A DNA stretch of 64,000 bases from Chaetoderma sp. LZ-2023a. Its lineage: Eukaryota > Mollusca > Caudofoveata > Chaetodermatida > Chaetodermatidae. A model generated the notes under the pieces. It had not been told where the DNA came from and made no database searches. It saw only the letters and a program-made list of their open reading frames with translations. The stretch covers positions 135,782,865 to 135,846,864 of the forward strand of contig CM067369.1 in the NCBI GenBank assembly GCA_034401795.1, given 5' to 3'. The position numbers and the translations under genes were made by a program. Positions 33,716-45,616 of the stretch are shown one piece after another (within the stretch, counting starts at the first letter, position 1; each line of letters begins with the position of its first letter).

Positions 33716-34689
33716 AGCATTTGGTAAGATCAGCTTTGGTTACTGGCATAGATAGATTGATGGCATCGTTAGCTTGAAATATGCGTGTTTTACATATAGA
33801 CCAAAAACCAAAAATCAACTCGGTAAAAACACACTCCTAGATCGGTGAAGCGAATTCTAGAAAACATACATAATTTGTATCATAACCTAATTTATCCTCG
33901 CTTGTCAAAACATCGAATTTGTTGTGAGTGCCTTTACAAATGCCTGTAATCGGCCTATGCTCTGGCGTATGCAATTTTCAGTCAGTTAGAAACAATACAG
34001 GGGTCGTTCATCATAATGACAACACGAATTGGCCAGGTTCCATCCTAAAACGCACACCATATAAATATCTTCGATAAGAAGCAACGATTCGTGCTCTGTT
34101 TGTCAGGCCATACATTACATCGTGTTCTGGGAACCACAAAAAACTATCCACCAATGCACACAAGTCTGATCTCAACAAACGGCTTTCCTCATGAGGAAAG
34201 ACCAAGAATATGCAAGATAGTGTAGTTTATGTGCGTGGAGGTTACTGCCGTCGGGTAGTTAGTTCCTTCTCGGCTACATAGTTGGGGATGATTTACTCAG
34301 CAACACAATGTGTTTAATATCCGTGAAGTCCATATATACCAGCCGCAGGGTTACAAGTCAAAACGTTTGACAAAACGGAAAGTTCTTTGCTTCCATACAA
34401 TAAAGCAACACTTGACCATAACACTATGTCTTCTCGCTGACTACAGGTCTATTTCAAGCACGCTGACACGGAGATGCAAGATTTATAAGACAATTTTAGC
34501 GTTCGTATTGTCCGGGTTTAGGGAAGCGTGTATATTGCATAGAGAGTTGGTATTGTAAGAGGATGTAATGGGGTCGCAGGTCAAAATAATAAAACATGAT
34601 GACGGAAGGATGGAATACGTACATAGGGTGTAGAAATGCAGAATATAAAATACATCTAGACAGAAGATCAGACTTGTGTAATAGTTTCC
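33716..34689. other. unrecognised spacer
   Basis: About 1 kb with no repeat or gene recognised. Confidence 0.5.
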
Positions 34690-35413
34690 TAATGGACGTT
34701 TCCAATTTATCCATCCATCAACTAGGTAACGTGTAGGATGATGTCATAATCAATTACAGCATGAATAGGCATGCGCGATTATTGCTTTGAGTGATCGCGA
34801 TCGATTATTTAAGAATAATCGTGATTAGTCGATTAATCAGCTCTGGGTACTAATTGCAGAGACGTAATAACAAAGGTATATATGAATGACGAACGCTGCA
34901 ATGGTATTTAGAAATGCCCATTTGTAGGCCAAGAGAAAACAATTTTTGAAAATGTATCACTGGAATGCCTGGCTCGATACTCTGAGCAAAATGACAATGT
35001 TCGGGAGAGATCGCATTAAAGAGTAATTAAATTGCAGGTTTTGAAATATTTTATGCAGTATATATTATTCACGATTATTCGATTATTTAAATTTTAATTA
35101 TATAAATTAACGATTTAAAGAATAATCGCGATTTTCGATTTAATCGCGTAATCGCGCAAGCCTAAGCATGAATGACTCGATTTAGTCCGTCTAAAATGCT
35201 TAATAGTCTTACACGTTGTACGAATTGTATGTCTTTACTATTTACTAAACATAAACATTTGACTGGGTGTTGTTGTTCAACAGCTTACCTGTATAGTTTT
35301 CTGGAAATTGATAGTCATGGAGTTCAGCGATCGATCGATCGCAACACAAACGAGGTGTGGGTGGCTCCTAGCTAGAGATGGGCGGGGCACAGCTAAAACT
35401 GGAAAGGCCCATC
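34690..35413 (-). mobile_element. PalA MITE interrupted by hAT-like element
   Basis: Left part 34690-34765: AATGGACGTTTCCAATTTATC, ATGATGTCATAATCAATTACA. Right part 35165-35413: ACGTTGTACGAATTGTATGTC, a collapsed hairpin (TTTGACTGGGTGTTGTTGTTC), GATCGATCGATCGCAACAC, GAGATGGGCGGGGCACAGC and AAACTGGAAAGGCCCAT. Without the insert the copy is about 320 bp. Confidence 0.85.
34766..35164. mobile_element. hAT-like nonautonomous element, 8-bp duplication
   Basis: 399 bp. Ends TAGGCATGCGCGATTA and (complement) TAGGCTTGCGCGATTA differ at one base. The exact 8-bp duplication AGCATGAA lies at 34758-34765 and 35165-35172. Eight-base duplications are characteristic of the hAT superfamily. The inside is rich in AATCG words (GATCGCGATCGATTATTTAA, TAATCGCGATTTTCGATTTAA). 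It holds half of a TTAA-family palindrome (TTTGTAGGCCAAGAGAAAAC ... TGGAATGCCTGGCTCGATAC). No open frame. Sister copy at 53117-53567. Confidence 0.88.
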
Positions 35414-35635
35414 ACAACAGTAGTCCAGGGTTCATACACAAGCATGGAAAGTCTGGAAAAGTGTGGAATTATAAGAAACCAATTTTCAGGCCTTGACAAG
35501 TATGGAAAATCTGACTTTTTCTGCTAAATGTTGGGAAAAAGTATTGAAAATCCAAATGTTGCCAGGCGCGATTCTCATTTCCAATGTTACATTCTAAATA
35601 TTGACGATTTCGGCTACCATTTCCGAGGGAGAGGC

Positions 35636-35765
35636 CTTTGGCAGCAATGTCTTCCAATGCAATTATGATCAAAGTATTTAACAGAACATTTCTTACATCG
35701 TGGTCAAAATTGTTCTAACTAACATGTTTCTGCGTTTTTCGGCGAAACATGTTAACTTATTTATG
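35636..35765 (+). repeat. PalB right half
   Basis: GGCAGCAATGTCTTCCAATGC, AGTATTTAACAGAACATTTC, TACATCGTGGTCAAAATTG, GGCGAAACATGTTAACTTATT: right hairpin arm through to the right terminal repeat. Confidence 0.7.
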
Positions 35766-36012
35766 AACCTACTTCACATGCCATTCTCATCTGCTTTCTA
35801 GATATCCGCATCAAACAGCGCGTGTATTTTACATTTAAAATCAACAATTTACTCATACATATATTGTTCCTGTACCTCTAAAGAACACCTGCACGAGAAT
35901 ACACACAGAACAGCACTTGTCATCAGTGTGCCAATATTGACATATGTTTTACATTGTGGCAATCATAAATCATAAATAATCGTATTGAATAGAATTTCTC
36001 AGATACATGGAT

Positions 36013-36388
36013 CAATTGACCTTTCCTCCATTTTAGCTATGCCCCGCCTATCTCCAGCTAAGCCCCACCCACACTTCGCTCGCATTGGGATCGATCGATC
36101 CGTCTGAACTCACTGACTATCAATTTCCAGAAAACTATACAGGTTATGCTATTGGATATTTTGGAACTAATTTGACTGGGCGCTGTTACTGCCTATGGCA
36201 ACAACAGCGTCCAGTCAGATTAGTTCCAACATATTCAATAGCATGTTTATTAAAAAGTAGAGACATACAATTCTTACGGGTCGGACTATTAAGAGGTAAA
36301 GACGGGCCAACTAGAATCATTTATGACGTAGATGATTATGACGTCATATGATGTCAGATGATAGATGGATACTCTGGAAAGGTGAATT
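36013..36388 (+). mobile_element. PalA MITE, complete
   Basis: AATTGACCTTTCCTCCATTTT to ATACTCTGGAAAGGTGAATT. Hairpin GCTATTGGATATTTTGGAAC ... GTTCCAACATATTCAATAGC: both arms carry matching changes (TTGGA/TCCAA), keeping the stem paired. TTATGACGTCATATGATGTC at the distal arm. Confidence 0.87.
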
Positions 36389-36677
36389 ACTAATTGTTTA
36401 TTGAAACAGGGAGAAACAAACACGGAGGCACAGTCTGTCAGTCTGTTCCATGACACGTATATGTAATTAGATGGTTTGAAAAAATTCAATTTAACAAACT
36501 AATAGTGTAGTTCTGGTAGTGATACCTTTTTTACACAAATCTATGGGTAATTGAAGAGTAACAATTTAAACCGACCCCATTACTCCGCCACACGACACAC
36601 CTCTTTCTTTGGTTTTGTAAGTACTAACCCCACTATTACAACATCTCCCATACACTACCTACTCGCTACTTGCTAGA
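36389..36677. other. unrecognised spacer
   Basis: No feature recognised. Confidence 0.5.
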
Positions 36678-36815
<138 letters not shown>

Positions 36816-37907
36816 GTTGCTGCTGTTGTCATCGTCATAATAGTCGTCATCGTCACCATTGTCAACCTTGTCTAGAACGGACATCTGCTTTTGGGTCCGA
36901 ATGATCACGGTTCTTAATCAATCACCACTATACGACCCTAACAGCTATATACTATAACCAAAGCGTTATATTAAGCAGTAACCTATATTTGTTGACAATT
37001 TATTGGTATCAAAATGCGGTTATTAAAGACGGGTGGTCGCTTAATAGAACCCATTGGCCAGAATGCAGTCTCCAGTACAGCCAAGTTTTGGCAGTCGGAC
37101 TATGTTAAAGCACAATATATTTTATTGTGTTCAGTAATACACGTATCTCCTTTTAACTTTTTTAATCATACCTTTAGGAATTCAATTAGTATCGCTGAGC
37201 ACACATTTAGAACGTTTACAAAAAGTTGTTTTCATATAGTTCAGATTATATATTAGACTAGCCGCAAGGCAAACACTTTAACTGTTACGCAGTCGTAAGT
37301 AATATGTGTGTATTCTAGCCGATTCACGTCTTGCCCTCTACTACCCCTTAAGCCATTTCCTTTTTATCCCAAAATCTTGACATTTTTCCGAGCTTAGATA
37401 CATTTTTACAGAATGACTTAAATGTAGTTCTTTTGCAATATACTTAGTCTACTGGAAATTAATGGTTTTAACTTCTTAGGCATTATAGTCGTCGATTTGC
37501 CCGAAGATAAATTTATGTAGAAAGTCTAGTGTATTAATAAATCAGGAAGCTTTACACCCACCCCCTATCACTCAATGGGTTTGATTTGGATTTCTCAGGC
37601 GAGGCGACTTTCAAATTCAAAAGCTGCATTTGTTGTATCTGGGAACCGGATTAAATTGCACCCACACAGCTGTACCAGTCGGAGACGTGTGCTCCATTAT
37701 ACTCGACTCTTATGATATGAGAATGGTGTGTTGTTGTGCTTAGCACTTATAGACGTACTCATTTCGTTGCTTGCCATTTCCTTTTGTGTACAAACATGCG
37801 AGAACTAGGCTTATATCAACACATTGAAGCCGCCAATACAGGTATTATTCTTATTAACGATTTAGACACAGAAATCTAAATACTTCATACGCGAGGTAAC
37901 CATATAC
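36816..37907. other. unrecognised spacer
   Basis: About 1.1 kb. An 80-codon frame (37014-37256, +) has no recognised motif. Confidence 0.45.
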
Positions 37908-38020
37908 AGGAAAGCTGATGGATATTTTTAAAAATAATTATACTGGAAACTGTTGCTGCCATAGGCAGCAACAGTTTCCAGTCTAATTATTTTTTTAAAA
38001 TATTTTGCAGAATATTATAT
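37908..38020 (+). repeat. PalA/PalB-type hairpin core
   Basis: AGCTGATGGATATTTTTAAAA, TAATTATACTGGAAACTGTTG, tip GCCATAGGC, CAGTTTCCAGTCTAATTATTT. The inner 30 bp pair perfectly; the outer part is diverged. Confidence 0.7.
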
Positions 38021-38555
38021 ACATAGCAAAAAATACGTCTTGTCGGATTTGCGTCCATCAGGCGGTTGTTATTAATAACGCTAATCATATGCTTGAAAGT
38101 TAGTAGTCATACTTATAGCTCAAATACTCAGTTTATCCTGGCTAAGAATGCAATATCGCTATCAATAAGGTAATAAATTCACTTTATTTCACATGGCATA
38201 GAATGGGCAGCGAGCCGAGCCACACCTGCGCTATGAAGTGACGAACAAATAAAGGACGACAAAGAATATTGCTCCGTTTATCGCTGTGTAGTTTCTCATC
38301 TAGGGAAAGTAGTTCCTATGTAAGGGAAATCATAAATCAATATTAAACCGAAAATGAGTATTTACAAATAGATCCATAGCCTAGAATTCACTTGGAAATC
38401 GACGTAACTGTGTTGTAATTTGAGATAGGAAAAACTTATAAATATAGGTAGGCCCACGCAAATAAGATATTGGCAATTGCTTTTAGAGGGAGGGGCTGGG
38501 TGTGTGATAAAATACTCTCTAAGACCACATGTCTTATGTAAATAGTTATTATCTA
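38021..38555. other. unrecognised spacer
   Basis: No feature recognised. Confidence 0.5.
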
Positions 38556-38848
38556 CTGGATGGGTCCGATATGTCACTACGTTTAGCTGACGTCACAATC
38601 ACATGACGTAGGTCCGACACGAAAATGGCGAATATCCAATAGCATGCGTCTAAATTGTATGTCTTTGGTGAATTTACTATTTAATCGCCATTCAAATTAG
38701 TTTTAAAATATTCTGAAGCTTACATGTATAGTTTTTAGGAAACTGAGATTCAGGGAGTTCCGCGTTCGATCGGTCCTAACACGGGTGAATCGTGGGCGGA
38801 TCTTAGCTAAAGATGGGCGGCGCATAGCTAAAAGTGGATTCATCCACA
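38556..38848 (-). mobile_element. PalA MITE, left hairpin arm deleted
   Basis: CTGGATGGGTCCGATATGTC end, GCTGACGTCACAATCACATG arm. The hairpin keeps only its right arm (TTCAAATTAGTTTTAAAATAT), then GTTCGATCGGTCCTAACACG, AGATGGGCGGCGCATAGC, and AAGTGGATTCATCCA end. Confidence 0.75.
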
Positions 38849-39581
38849 GTATAGCGTTGAAGGCAATAGGATAAATGACCATAGTCAAAGACCTACCACG
38901 GCACATACTTAGAATCATAAACCACATTGATGGTAGATTGTGTAGGTGCGGTCTTGGATGATACATTCGTTGCTAAGTGCATATAGATGTTTGCCAGCGG
39001 GTTTCTGCTCTGTTGAAAGAAGCCCTGGAAGCTGTGGCGACGGATGCCATTTATAAGAGAACTGGGCGAGAGTACAGCCATTCTATACATCTCGACGCAA
39101 TGACTCGCCCACATACAATATTACTGAATCCACAAATCGCACGTACAGACGTGTCTAGAAAGAATATGTTATTCACTATAGGCCTCACTCTTGGTTAGCA
39201 ATATGAAGACGACGGCGTGCCATATTCGGTTTGCGTATAACTCGGACATCAACATCCATTTCACTTGAATGTTATGTACCCATAGTAGACATTTCCAGAA
39301 ATAGAATTGGAGGCATTCTGTACAGCTACAACTGGCATGTGCGGTACATAATGTATTGAGATCTTCTTAGGCGATGATAGAGATATTACTATGGCTATAT
39401 GTCTGATATATGACACATATGGCATATGAACAATTACACATGTGGACAAATAAAATAGGTTTCACTCGGTCAAAGAGGCAGAGTCAGTCAGGACCCGGTC
39501 GAGAGAAACCCATTGGAATCTAAAATGCAGATAAGCCAAATGTACACAGTGGATTCATACAGTCGAATATTAGGAGACACC
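38849..39581. other. unrecognised spacer
   Basis: A 73-codon frame (38977-39198, +) shows no recognisable domain. No repeats. Confidence 0.45.
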
Positions 39582-39631
39582 TGTGACTGGAAGTTGTTGT
39601 TGCCTGAGGCAACAACAACTTCCAGTCAAAT
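39582..39631. repeat. isolated hairpin tip
   Basis: TGACTGGAAGTTGTTGTTGCC then GGCAACAACAACTTCCAGTCA around a TGA loop: perfect 21-bp arms, matching the inner part of the PalA hairpin with the outer stem absent. Confidence 0.7.
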
Positions 39632-40240
39632 TTGTCGCCAGTTGTATTATCTTAAGAATAGTCAACGTGTATGGTTAAATACAAACGTTATTAAACATAT
39701 GTCGATGGTAATCCATTAATCCTCAGGTTGTGTTGCTTTCAAATGCACAATTGAAACCTGAAAACGTGTTTATTATGACAATTTATTTGTTAGTTTAAGC
39801 TGTGGTCAGCCTGACAATATGCTGGATGAGAAGCTCCATGTTTGTCTCCTGTATTCCGGTTTGCTGTGGACTTAGTTTCACGGGTTCTGGGCTGAATGTG
39901 TGTTTACATTTCGGGATGTTGTTAGCCGGCTGCTGTTTGCTGTTTGACGGATACCCATCTGCGATGTGCTGTCTTTTGTTAGTGTCACATGTGATCGTTT
40001 ACTGATACCCCTGTAAACCGGTATTAGCGCGCAAAGCAAAACTCGTATGGTTCGAGTTTCTGGAAAAACTATTTTAACATTGTATTGCCGATGATTCTTT
40101 TCAGTATTTGGTTTGACTTGCTGGGTAATGGATACTAATCCCTTTAGCGATCCCTCTCCATTTCGTCCATATGCAGAAGGCGACACACGCACACGCGCGT
40201 ATGTACGCACATACGCGTGTACACGTACACGTTATTTCTC
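39632..40240. other. spacer
   Basis: No gene recognised. A CACGCACACGCGCGTATGTACG alternating stretch lies at about 40182-40230. Confidence 0.45.
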
Positions 40241-40272
40241 AGCAGTAGTAGTAGTAGTCGTAGTTTTAGTAA

Positions 40273-40331
<59 letters not shown>

Positions 40332-40342
40332 CTAGTAGTAGC
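40241..40342. repeat. (GTA)n microsatellite
   Basis: AGT/GTA triplets with a few interruptions. Poly-Val frames are artefacts. Confidence 0.95.
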
Positions 40343-40930
40343 TTTTGCTAATATTGCTAATATTATAAACATTCATATTAAGAATGCAGTTGACAAGGGG
40401 GTGGATAAATGGGCCTCAAAATCGCAAAAGGTTACATAGCAACCGAAAAAGACGCAGTCACAAGGCTATCAATAAATAGCTAAATAATTCATCTGATGTT
40501 TACTTTCTTGCATTCCGTCGATATATTTGTTCAAATATTCCATAAATCCTGTCTTCGTCCAATGCTAAAATGGCATATACGCACTAGTTAAACGAGTGTT
40601 TTGAACATAGACTGACTGACAAGCCAGCAACAACTTTTTGTCACATTGTCTCAAATTCTTCAACAGTTTACATCTTTAGGCCTGTATCCCACAGAAAACG
40701 GAACATAATGATTAAATAATAAGTAGTTGTTAATATTTTCAAACAGTTTAAAGGGCATGTCGTTGTTTGACAGCTGATTCGCTGAGCAATTAAATTGTCT
40801 CTGAAAAGAAACTGTTTAATAATGTCTGGAGGCTGAAGGCTTTAGCCACCCACTGTCCAATTGATCAGTCATTACGAACTCCCTATGACGCGCTCCCCAC
40901 TGAGAGTGTAGCAGGCAAGGTGAAATGCCG
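40343..40930. other. spacer with hairpin scrap
   Basis: AGCAACAACTTTTTGTCACAT and CTCAAATTCTTCAACAGTTTA (40622-40670) are a decayed PalA hairpin arm. Nothing else recognised. Confidence 0.4.
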
Positions 40931-40935
40931 AATAA

Positions 40936-41153
40936 CCCTTCAACGCACAATCTGGCTAAAACGGCTTCTACGGTGCTCTTGAGGAATACCCATTTGCTGG
41001 TTAAGAAGACTATTTTTTGAAAATGTACCACTGGAATGCCTGGCTCGGTAACCGAGCCAGCCATCCCAGTGGTAAATTTTCTAAAAATCTTCTTCTCTTT
41101 GACATTTTTATGGATAAACTTATTTTTTCTGACCATATTCGAGGAGTAAAGAG
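40936..41153. mobile_element. TTAA-family palindromic element
   Basis: Right flank TTAA at 41154-41157; left flank is ATAA (40932-40935), a likely mutated TTAA. Ends CCCTTCAACGCAC and GAGGAGTAAAGAG. Palindrome ACCACTGGAATGCCTGGCTC ... GAGCCAGCCATCCCAGTGGT around GGTAACC. Confidence 0.75.
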
Positions 41154-41157
41154 TTAA

Positions 41158-41868
41158 ACTCGTTTAAAATGAGATTTCCTAAACGAGATTATGATATTCA
41201 ATGAATGGCAACTCGTCTGAAATACTCTCTATATAAAACAGATTAATTTAGTTTCGAAAAAGGACGTTGATTGTAACCCACCATAAAACCACTCGTAGCC
41301 TATATCGCTAGGCCGTGTTGAAAACTATCGATCTCTTCAATAACATATGCGGAAATTGTATACATAGGCATTGCTCTTTTAACATTTCCAAACAAGCTAG
41401 GTTTATATATGTCAGATAGGACACATTCTATTATTTCAATAAAATGTACGAAAATATTATATTGAAATGTTTCTATGATTAATCCGGCTGGACACTGCCG
41501 TTGTATAATTCAAAATATTCACCACGAGTAATTACAAAACTGAAATGCTGGGATTTTAGAGTTTAAATGGTTACTGACTATATTATATTTATAATGTTTA
41601 CTGGCTGTGTCGTGAATTAGTAGCAATTCTTTCGACAGAAACTGTTATTATAGGTTATAAGGGGATTAATGTATTGCCGATGTGTACAAGCGTGACGGAC
41701 GACAAATTGACATGGCAATAGGCCATAGGTCCGCTGTCTCGTTCAGTACTGAATAATACAGTGCGAGTGGTTATTGTATCACATAAATTAATTAGGGTTA
41801 TGCCCGACAAATGATATGAAAATAATAGTAATAGCAATCTTCAGTTGATTATATGCTACGCTGGCTAG

Positions 41869-41869
<1 letters not shown>
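41158..41869. other. unrecognised spacer
   Basis: A PalA-type hairpin scrap, TAATTCAAAATATTCACCAC, lies near 41506-41525. Nothing else recognised. Confidence 0.45.
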
Positions 41870-41929
<60 letters not shown>

Positions 41930-41934
41930 GAGAT
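41870..41934. repeat. (GA)n microsatellite
   Basis: GA dinucleotides with one CGAG interruption. Confidence 0.96.
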
Positions 41935-42182
41935 GGTGTGGAGTTGGGGGCATGTAGGTACATGGCTGTTTATGTGTCTGGTTGCATGCGCTGAGTTGGT
42001 GGGTGTGATACAGAGTAAATGCACCCTGAGGCTGTGAGCCTATTAATCAAAGAGATAGTACATCTATGTTAAAGTTAGCTTGACACGCGATGCGCCATCG
42101 AACATATAGACACAAAATAGTGTAATAGCCTACTGCACCATGATAGCTATATCTATGGGTTAAGAGAATGCGTCTGCCTGAT

Positions 42183-42438
42183 TTTCTCTCTCTCTCTCTC
42201 TCTCTCTCCTACCTCACCCTCCTCTCTCTCCCTCCCCTCTCGCTCTCTTTCCACTCCTCTCTCCCCCCTCTCCCTCCCTCTCCCTATCCACCCCACCCAC
42301 CAGCAACACGCTCTCTCCTCTCTCCTGCCTCCTCCCTCCCCCTCATTCCCCTCCCTCTCTCTCTCTCTCTCTCTCTCCCTCTCTCTCTCCCTCTCTCTCG
42401 CCCCTTTTATCTCTCCCCCTCTCTCTCCCACACTCATT
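42183..42438. repeat. (CT)n polypyrimidine tract
   Basis: About 255 bp of CT/CCCT. Together with 42810-42990 it makes a strand-asymmetric polypyrimidine domain with triplex (H-DNA) potential. Ser-Leu-Pro frames are artefacts. Confidence 0.95.
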
Positions 42439-42632
42439 CACTTTCTCTCAATGTGATTCAGTTGACGAGTGCAGTGCACACGATATCACAGCAAGTACAT
42501 TCGTAAAAGAACTGAAAAATCATACATCAGTCTGGTTCACCCCAGGCATATATAGGCCTACATACAATCAAATAGATATTAACATATGTAAGTAAACAAA
42601 ATTAAATGAATCCAGTAGTCAGACTATTTATA

Positions 42633-42640
<8 letters not shown>

Positions 42641-42721
<81 letters not shown>
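42641..42721. repeat. (TA)n microsatellite
   Basis: About 40 uninterrupted TA units. Tyr-Ile frames are artefacts. Confidence 0.97.
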
Positions 42722-42723
<2 letters not shown>

Positions 42724-42809
42724 GTTTTGTGTTGGTGCTTGTGTGTATACGATGTTTACCCTCTGGCTACTGTACTGCACATTATTGTTGCTACACTAGG
42801 CAGGCTATA

Positions 42810-42990
42810 ATCTATCTATCCCTCTCCCACTCTCCCTCTCTCTATCCCCCTCTCCCCTCCCTTGTTCTCTCTCTCCCTCCCACTCACTCCCACCCCTCTC
42901 TCTTCATCTCTCCCTCCTTCTTTCCCACCCTCCACCCCACCTCCCTCCCTCCGCCCCTATCTCTCTCCCTCCCTTTCTCTTTCTCTTTAA
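42810..42990. repeat. polypyrimidine tract
   Basis: Imperfect CTCTCCCTC repeats ending TTTCTCTTTCTCTTT, directly before a PalA hairpin. Confidence 0.93.
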
Positions 42991-43005
42991 GTGACAACGA
43001 CACGA

Positions 43006-43107
43006 ACGTTGTTGAATGTTCTGAAATTAGTGTGACTGGAAGATGTTGATGCCTTTGGCAAAGGCAGCAACAGCTTCCAGTCAAATTAGTTTCCTAGCAT
43101 TTAACAT
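43006..43107 (+). repeat. PalA hairpin core
   Basis: GTTGTTGAATGTTCTGAAATT, GTGACTGGAAGATGTTGATGC, an extended loop TTTGGCAAAGGC, then GCAACAGCTTCCAGTCAAATT and AGTTTCC. The outer right stem is lost. Confidence 0.65.
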
Positions 43108-43347
43108 AATTTGTTGTTGATGGGCACGATGGACTAGGCGATTCTTAATACATATGGTAGCCATCAACAACATGACTGCGATATTCCCCCACGCTTCTAC
43201 ACCGTGTATTGTAGAGCGAATAATTACTCAAACATACACAGTACAGCTCTCTGTGGTGTATATCTCTGCGTACGCGCGCGTGCGTGTGTATGTATGCGTT
43301 TGCGTGTGTGTATAATAAGCGCACGCTAACGGTGAATACGCACTTAC

Positions 43348-43420
43348 CGAATGCTAAGTAAACTTGATCCGTAAGCAGTAGTAGCACCAATGCCAACCCG
43401 AGTGTGTACAGTATTTCCAT
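43348..43420 (-). CDS. possible first coding exon with signal peptide
   Basis: ATG at 43420 on the minus strand has A at -3 and G at +4. It opens MEILYTLGLALVLLLL followed by TDQVYLAFG: a short N-terminus and a hydrophobic core, as in a secretory signal peptide (or signal anchor). The frame runs into ATTCG|GTAAGTG, a strong consensus 5' splice donor at 43347, immediately after the hydrophobic segment. Beyond it the frame becomes Tyr/His/Thr-rich, read from an alternating purine-pyrimidine tract, as expected of intron. The next exon would lie at lower coordinates but I cannot identify it. No family assignment. A chance open frame remains possible. Confidence 0.35.
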
Positions 43421-44462
43421 ATTTCTGTCAAATTTAACGACTGACCACAACTGACAACAACTGACAACAGCCACTATAATGACAACCACGCACAGTCAGG
43501 ATTGGACCCAGTAACTAGATAATTGTAGGTATATTTTTTCAGTCCAATCCAGCTAAGGTCTAACTAAGGTTTTTGTCACTTGAATGAATCCACTTCTATA
43601 ATATTACTGTATTGAATGTTGATCCAGCCGTAGTGAGTATTCCTGAATGAAATATTACTATGTCTCCGATGATCAACTGCGTTGCTCTGTCTGTGTTGTT
43701 GAAGAGGTTACCAGTGTGTCTTCGCTCATCAACGACAAGAGCTCTGACGTTGACAGACAGCGTACAAGAAACGTGCCTGTCCTCCGCAACATCTGACGTG
43801 AGTCTAGCTATCTATCCTAATCACATTTTTATTTGAAATTTTAATATTGTAAGATATTTTTAACATGGTTACACCAGTAGATCGGGTTTAGTTACATGGA
43901 TGTAGTACAGAAACCTGAACGCAAACACACAGGCGAGGGAGTTATCGTCGTGTACTCGCCATCGCTACGATAAGCGAAATAATTCAATAAGACGTCGTTG
44001 TGGAGATTTTAAGCACGAGCCTGCCAGCCTGCTGCTGCTCGGTAGTGGTGGCAGCGAGAGTGGATGATGATGACAGTGCGCGAACCAGCGTCAATCCAAA
44101 TCGATTGTGCGCATGCCGAGTCCAACATGAGACAAGAACTGAAAGGCAATGTACATGCACGCTTCTGTCTCTCCTTTCTATACACGCAGCAGAAGGTATA
44201 ACGCAGAAACGCTAATTCACGCGCACGGGAAGCCGCTTATTACTCGCAACGGTCTAGTTCACATGAGAACCGTCTCAGTTCTCTCTCCTGCTCTGACGTA
44301 GACACGTGGGATTAGAGCTTGCATAATGGCCTCGGGCCAAACAGAAAATATTGTGTCGCTAAATCAGGAGTTACTGATCCAAGAAAGGACGAAAACAGGA
44401 ATTTAGAGAGTGAAAGCGCGTGTGCGCGCGTGCGTACGTGCGCACACGCGGGCATGTGGCGT
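43421..44462. other. possible upstream region of the candidate exon
   Basis: No recognised repeats over about 1 kb, with CpG-containing stretches (about 43915-44290). An AT-rich AAAAAATATACC (minus, about 43533) could serve as a TATA-like site but is unproven. GTGAGT donor-like sites occur at 43635 and 43797 on the plus strand. No coding function assigned. Confidence 0.3.
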
Positions 44463-44600
44463 GGGTGGGGTAGGAATTGAGAGAGGGAGGGAGAGAGTGG
44501 GAGAGAGATAGGGAGTGAAGGATAGAACGAAGGAGGGGTTGAAGGATGGAAGGAAGGAGGGAGGGAAATAGGGATGGTGAGAGGGAGATGGTGGTGGATC
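44463..44600. repeat. (GGGA)n purine tract
   Basis: Imperfect GAGAGGGAGG and GAAGGA repeats, preceded by an alternating GTGCGCGCGTGCG stretch (44419-44450). Confidence 0.92.
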
Positions 44601-45171
44601 TGTCGGTCTGGGTTTCATAAGATGATAACCGTACATCTGGCACTGCTTTACATTTGCATTTGTACTTTCCAACGTTGATTGTTAACCCGTACTATTATCG
44701 AATAGCTCACCGGAGCCAGCCTATTCCTTTTACGAGCCTTCTCCGACTTTGAATCTACCCTGGGCCATAGCGTGGAGGTGGGCTGCACGGACCTGGAATC
44801 TATGGCTAGACAGACTTGTGGCAGGATAGCTAATCCACCCCTTGGTTTAAACAAAGTTTATTTTTACTTATTAATGTGGGAGCACTGTAAGATATTTCTT
44901 GTTGGTGTGTCTCACTTTGCAAACAAATACAGTTCATTTTTCACAAGTCAAGATTAATAGAAAGAAATAAGTTTGTAATTAATAATAACAGCAATGACAA
45001 TAGTATAATATTGATGAGTTTATTATTTAGAGGTATTTTTAGAATGTAGATAGAGCAGAATTGGAGCTACAAAAGAGATTGTAGTATAAAAAGATAAGGC
45101 AGATTTAAGACGTTGGATTTTGGATTTCGCCCATGCTTGTTCATACGAAGCTTTCCTTAGATAACGTGGTT
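44601..45171. other. unrecognised spacer
   Basis: No gene or repeat recognised. Confidence 0.5.
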
Positions 45172-45577
45172 AGTGGACCGTTCCATTTTTAGCTATGCCC
45201 GCCCATCTCTAGCTGCTAAGCTCCGCCCAGCTCGTGTTGGGATCGATCGATCCCTGAATACACTGACTATCAATTTCCAAAAAACTACACAGATAAGCTG
45301 TTGAATATTTTGAAACTAATTTGACTGGGTGCTGTTGCTGCCTAAGGCAGCAACAGTGCCCAGTCAAATTAGTTTCAAAATATTCAACAGCATGTTTATT
45401 AAATAGCAAAGAAATACAAAGACATACAATTCATACAACGTGTCGTAGTATTTGAGATTTGGTGACGGTCTATATGGAACCCTTTGTGACGTAATGATTG
45501 CGACGTCATCATAGACGCGGTGAGCTGATTATGACGTCATACGAGGTCAGATGATAGATGAATACTCTGGAAGGGGA
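45172..45577 (+). mobile_element. PalA MITE, complete, best hairpin
   Basis: Ends GTGGACCGTTCCATTTTTAG and AATACTCTGGAAGGGGAC. The 93-nt hairpin (45298-45390) has 45-nt arms with only two mismatched positions and tip GCCTAAGGC. Outer arms show GGGATCGATCGATCCCTG and CTGATTATGACGTCATACG. This is the best reference copy in the window. Confidence 0.9.
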
Positions 45578-45616
45578 CTTGGCCAAGGCAACATGATTAA
45601 GCACTCCCGTGTCAGC

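Noticed and set aside
38977..39198. 73-codon frame considered as a retroelement fragment
   Set aside because: No reverse-transcriptase or nuclease motif could be aligned.
42153..43084. Open frames rich in Arg/Glu or Ser/Leu/Pro
   Set aside because: Direct translation of CT/GA and TA microsatellites.
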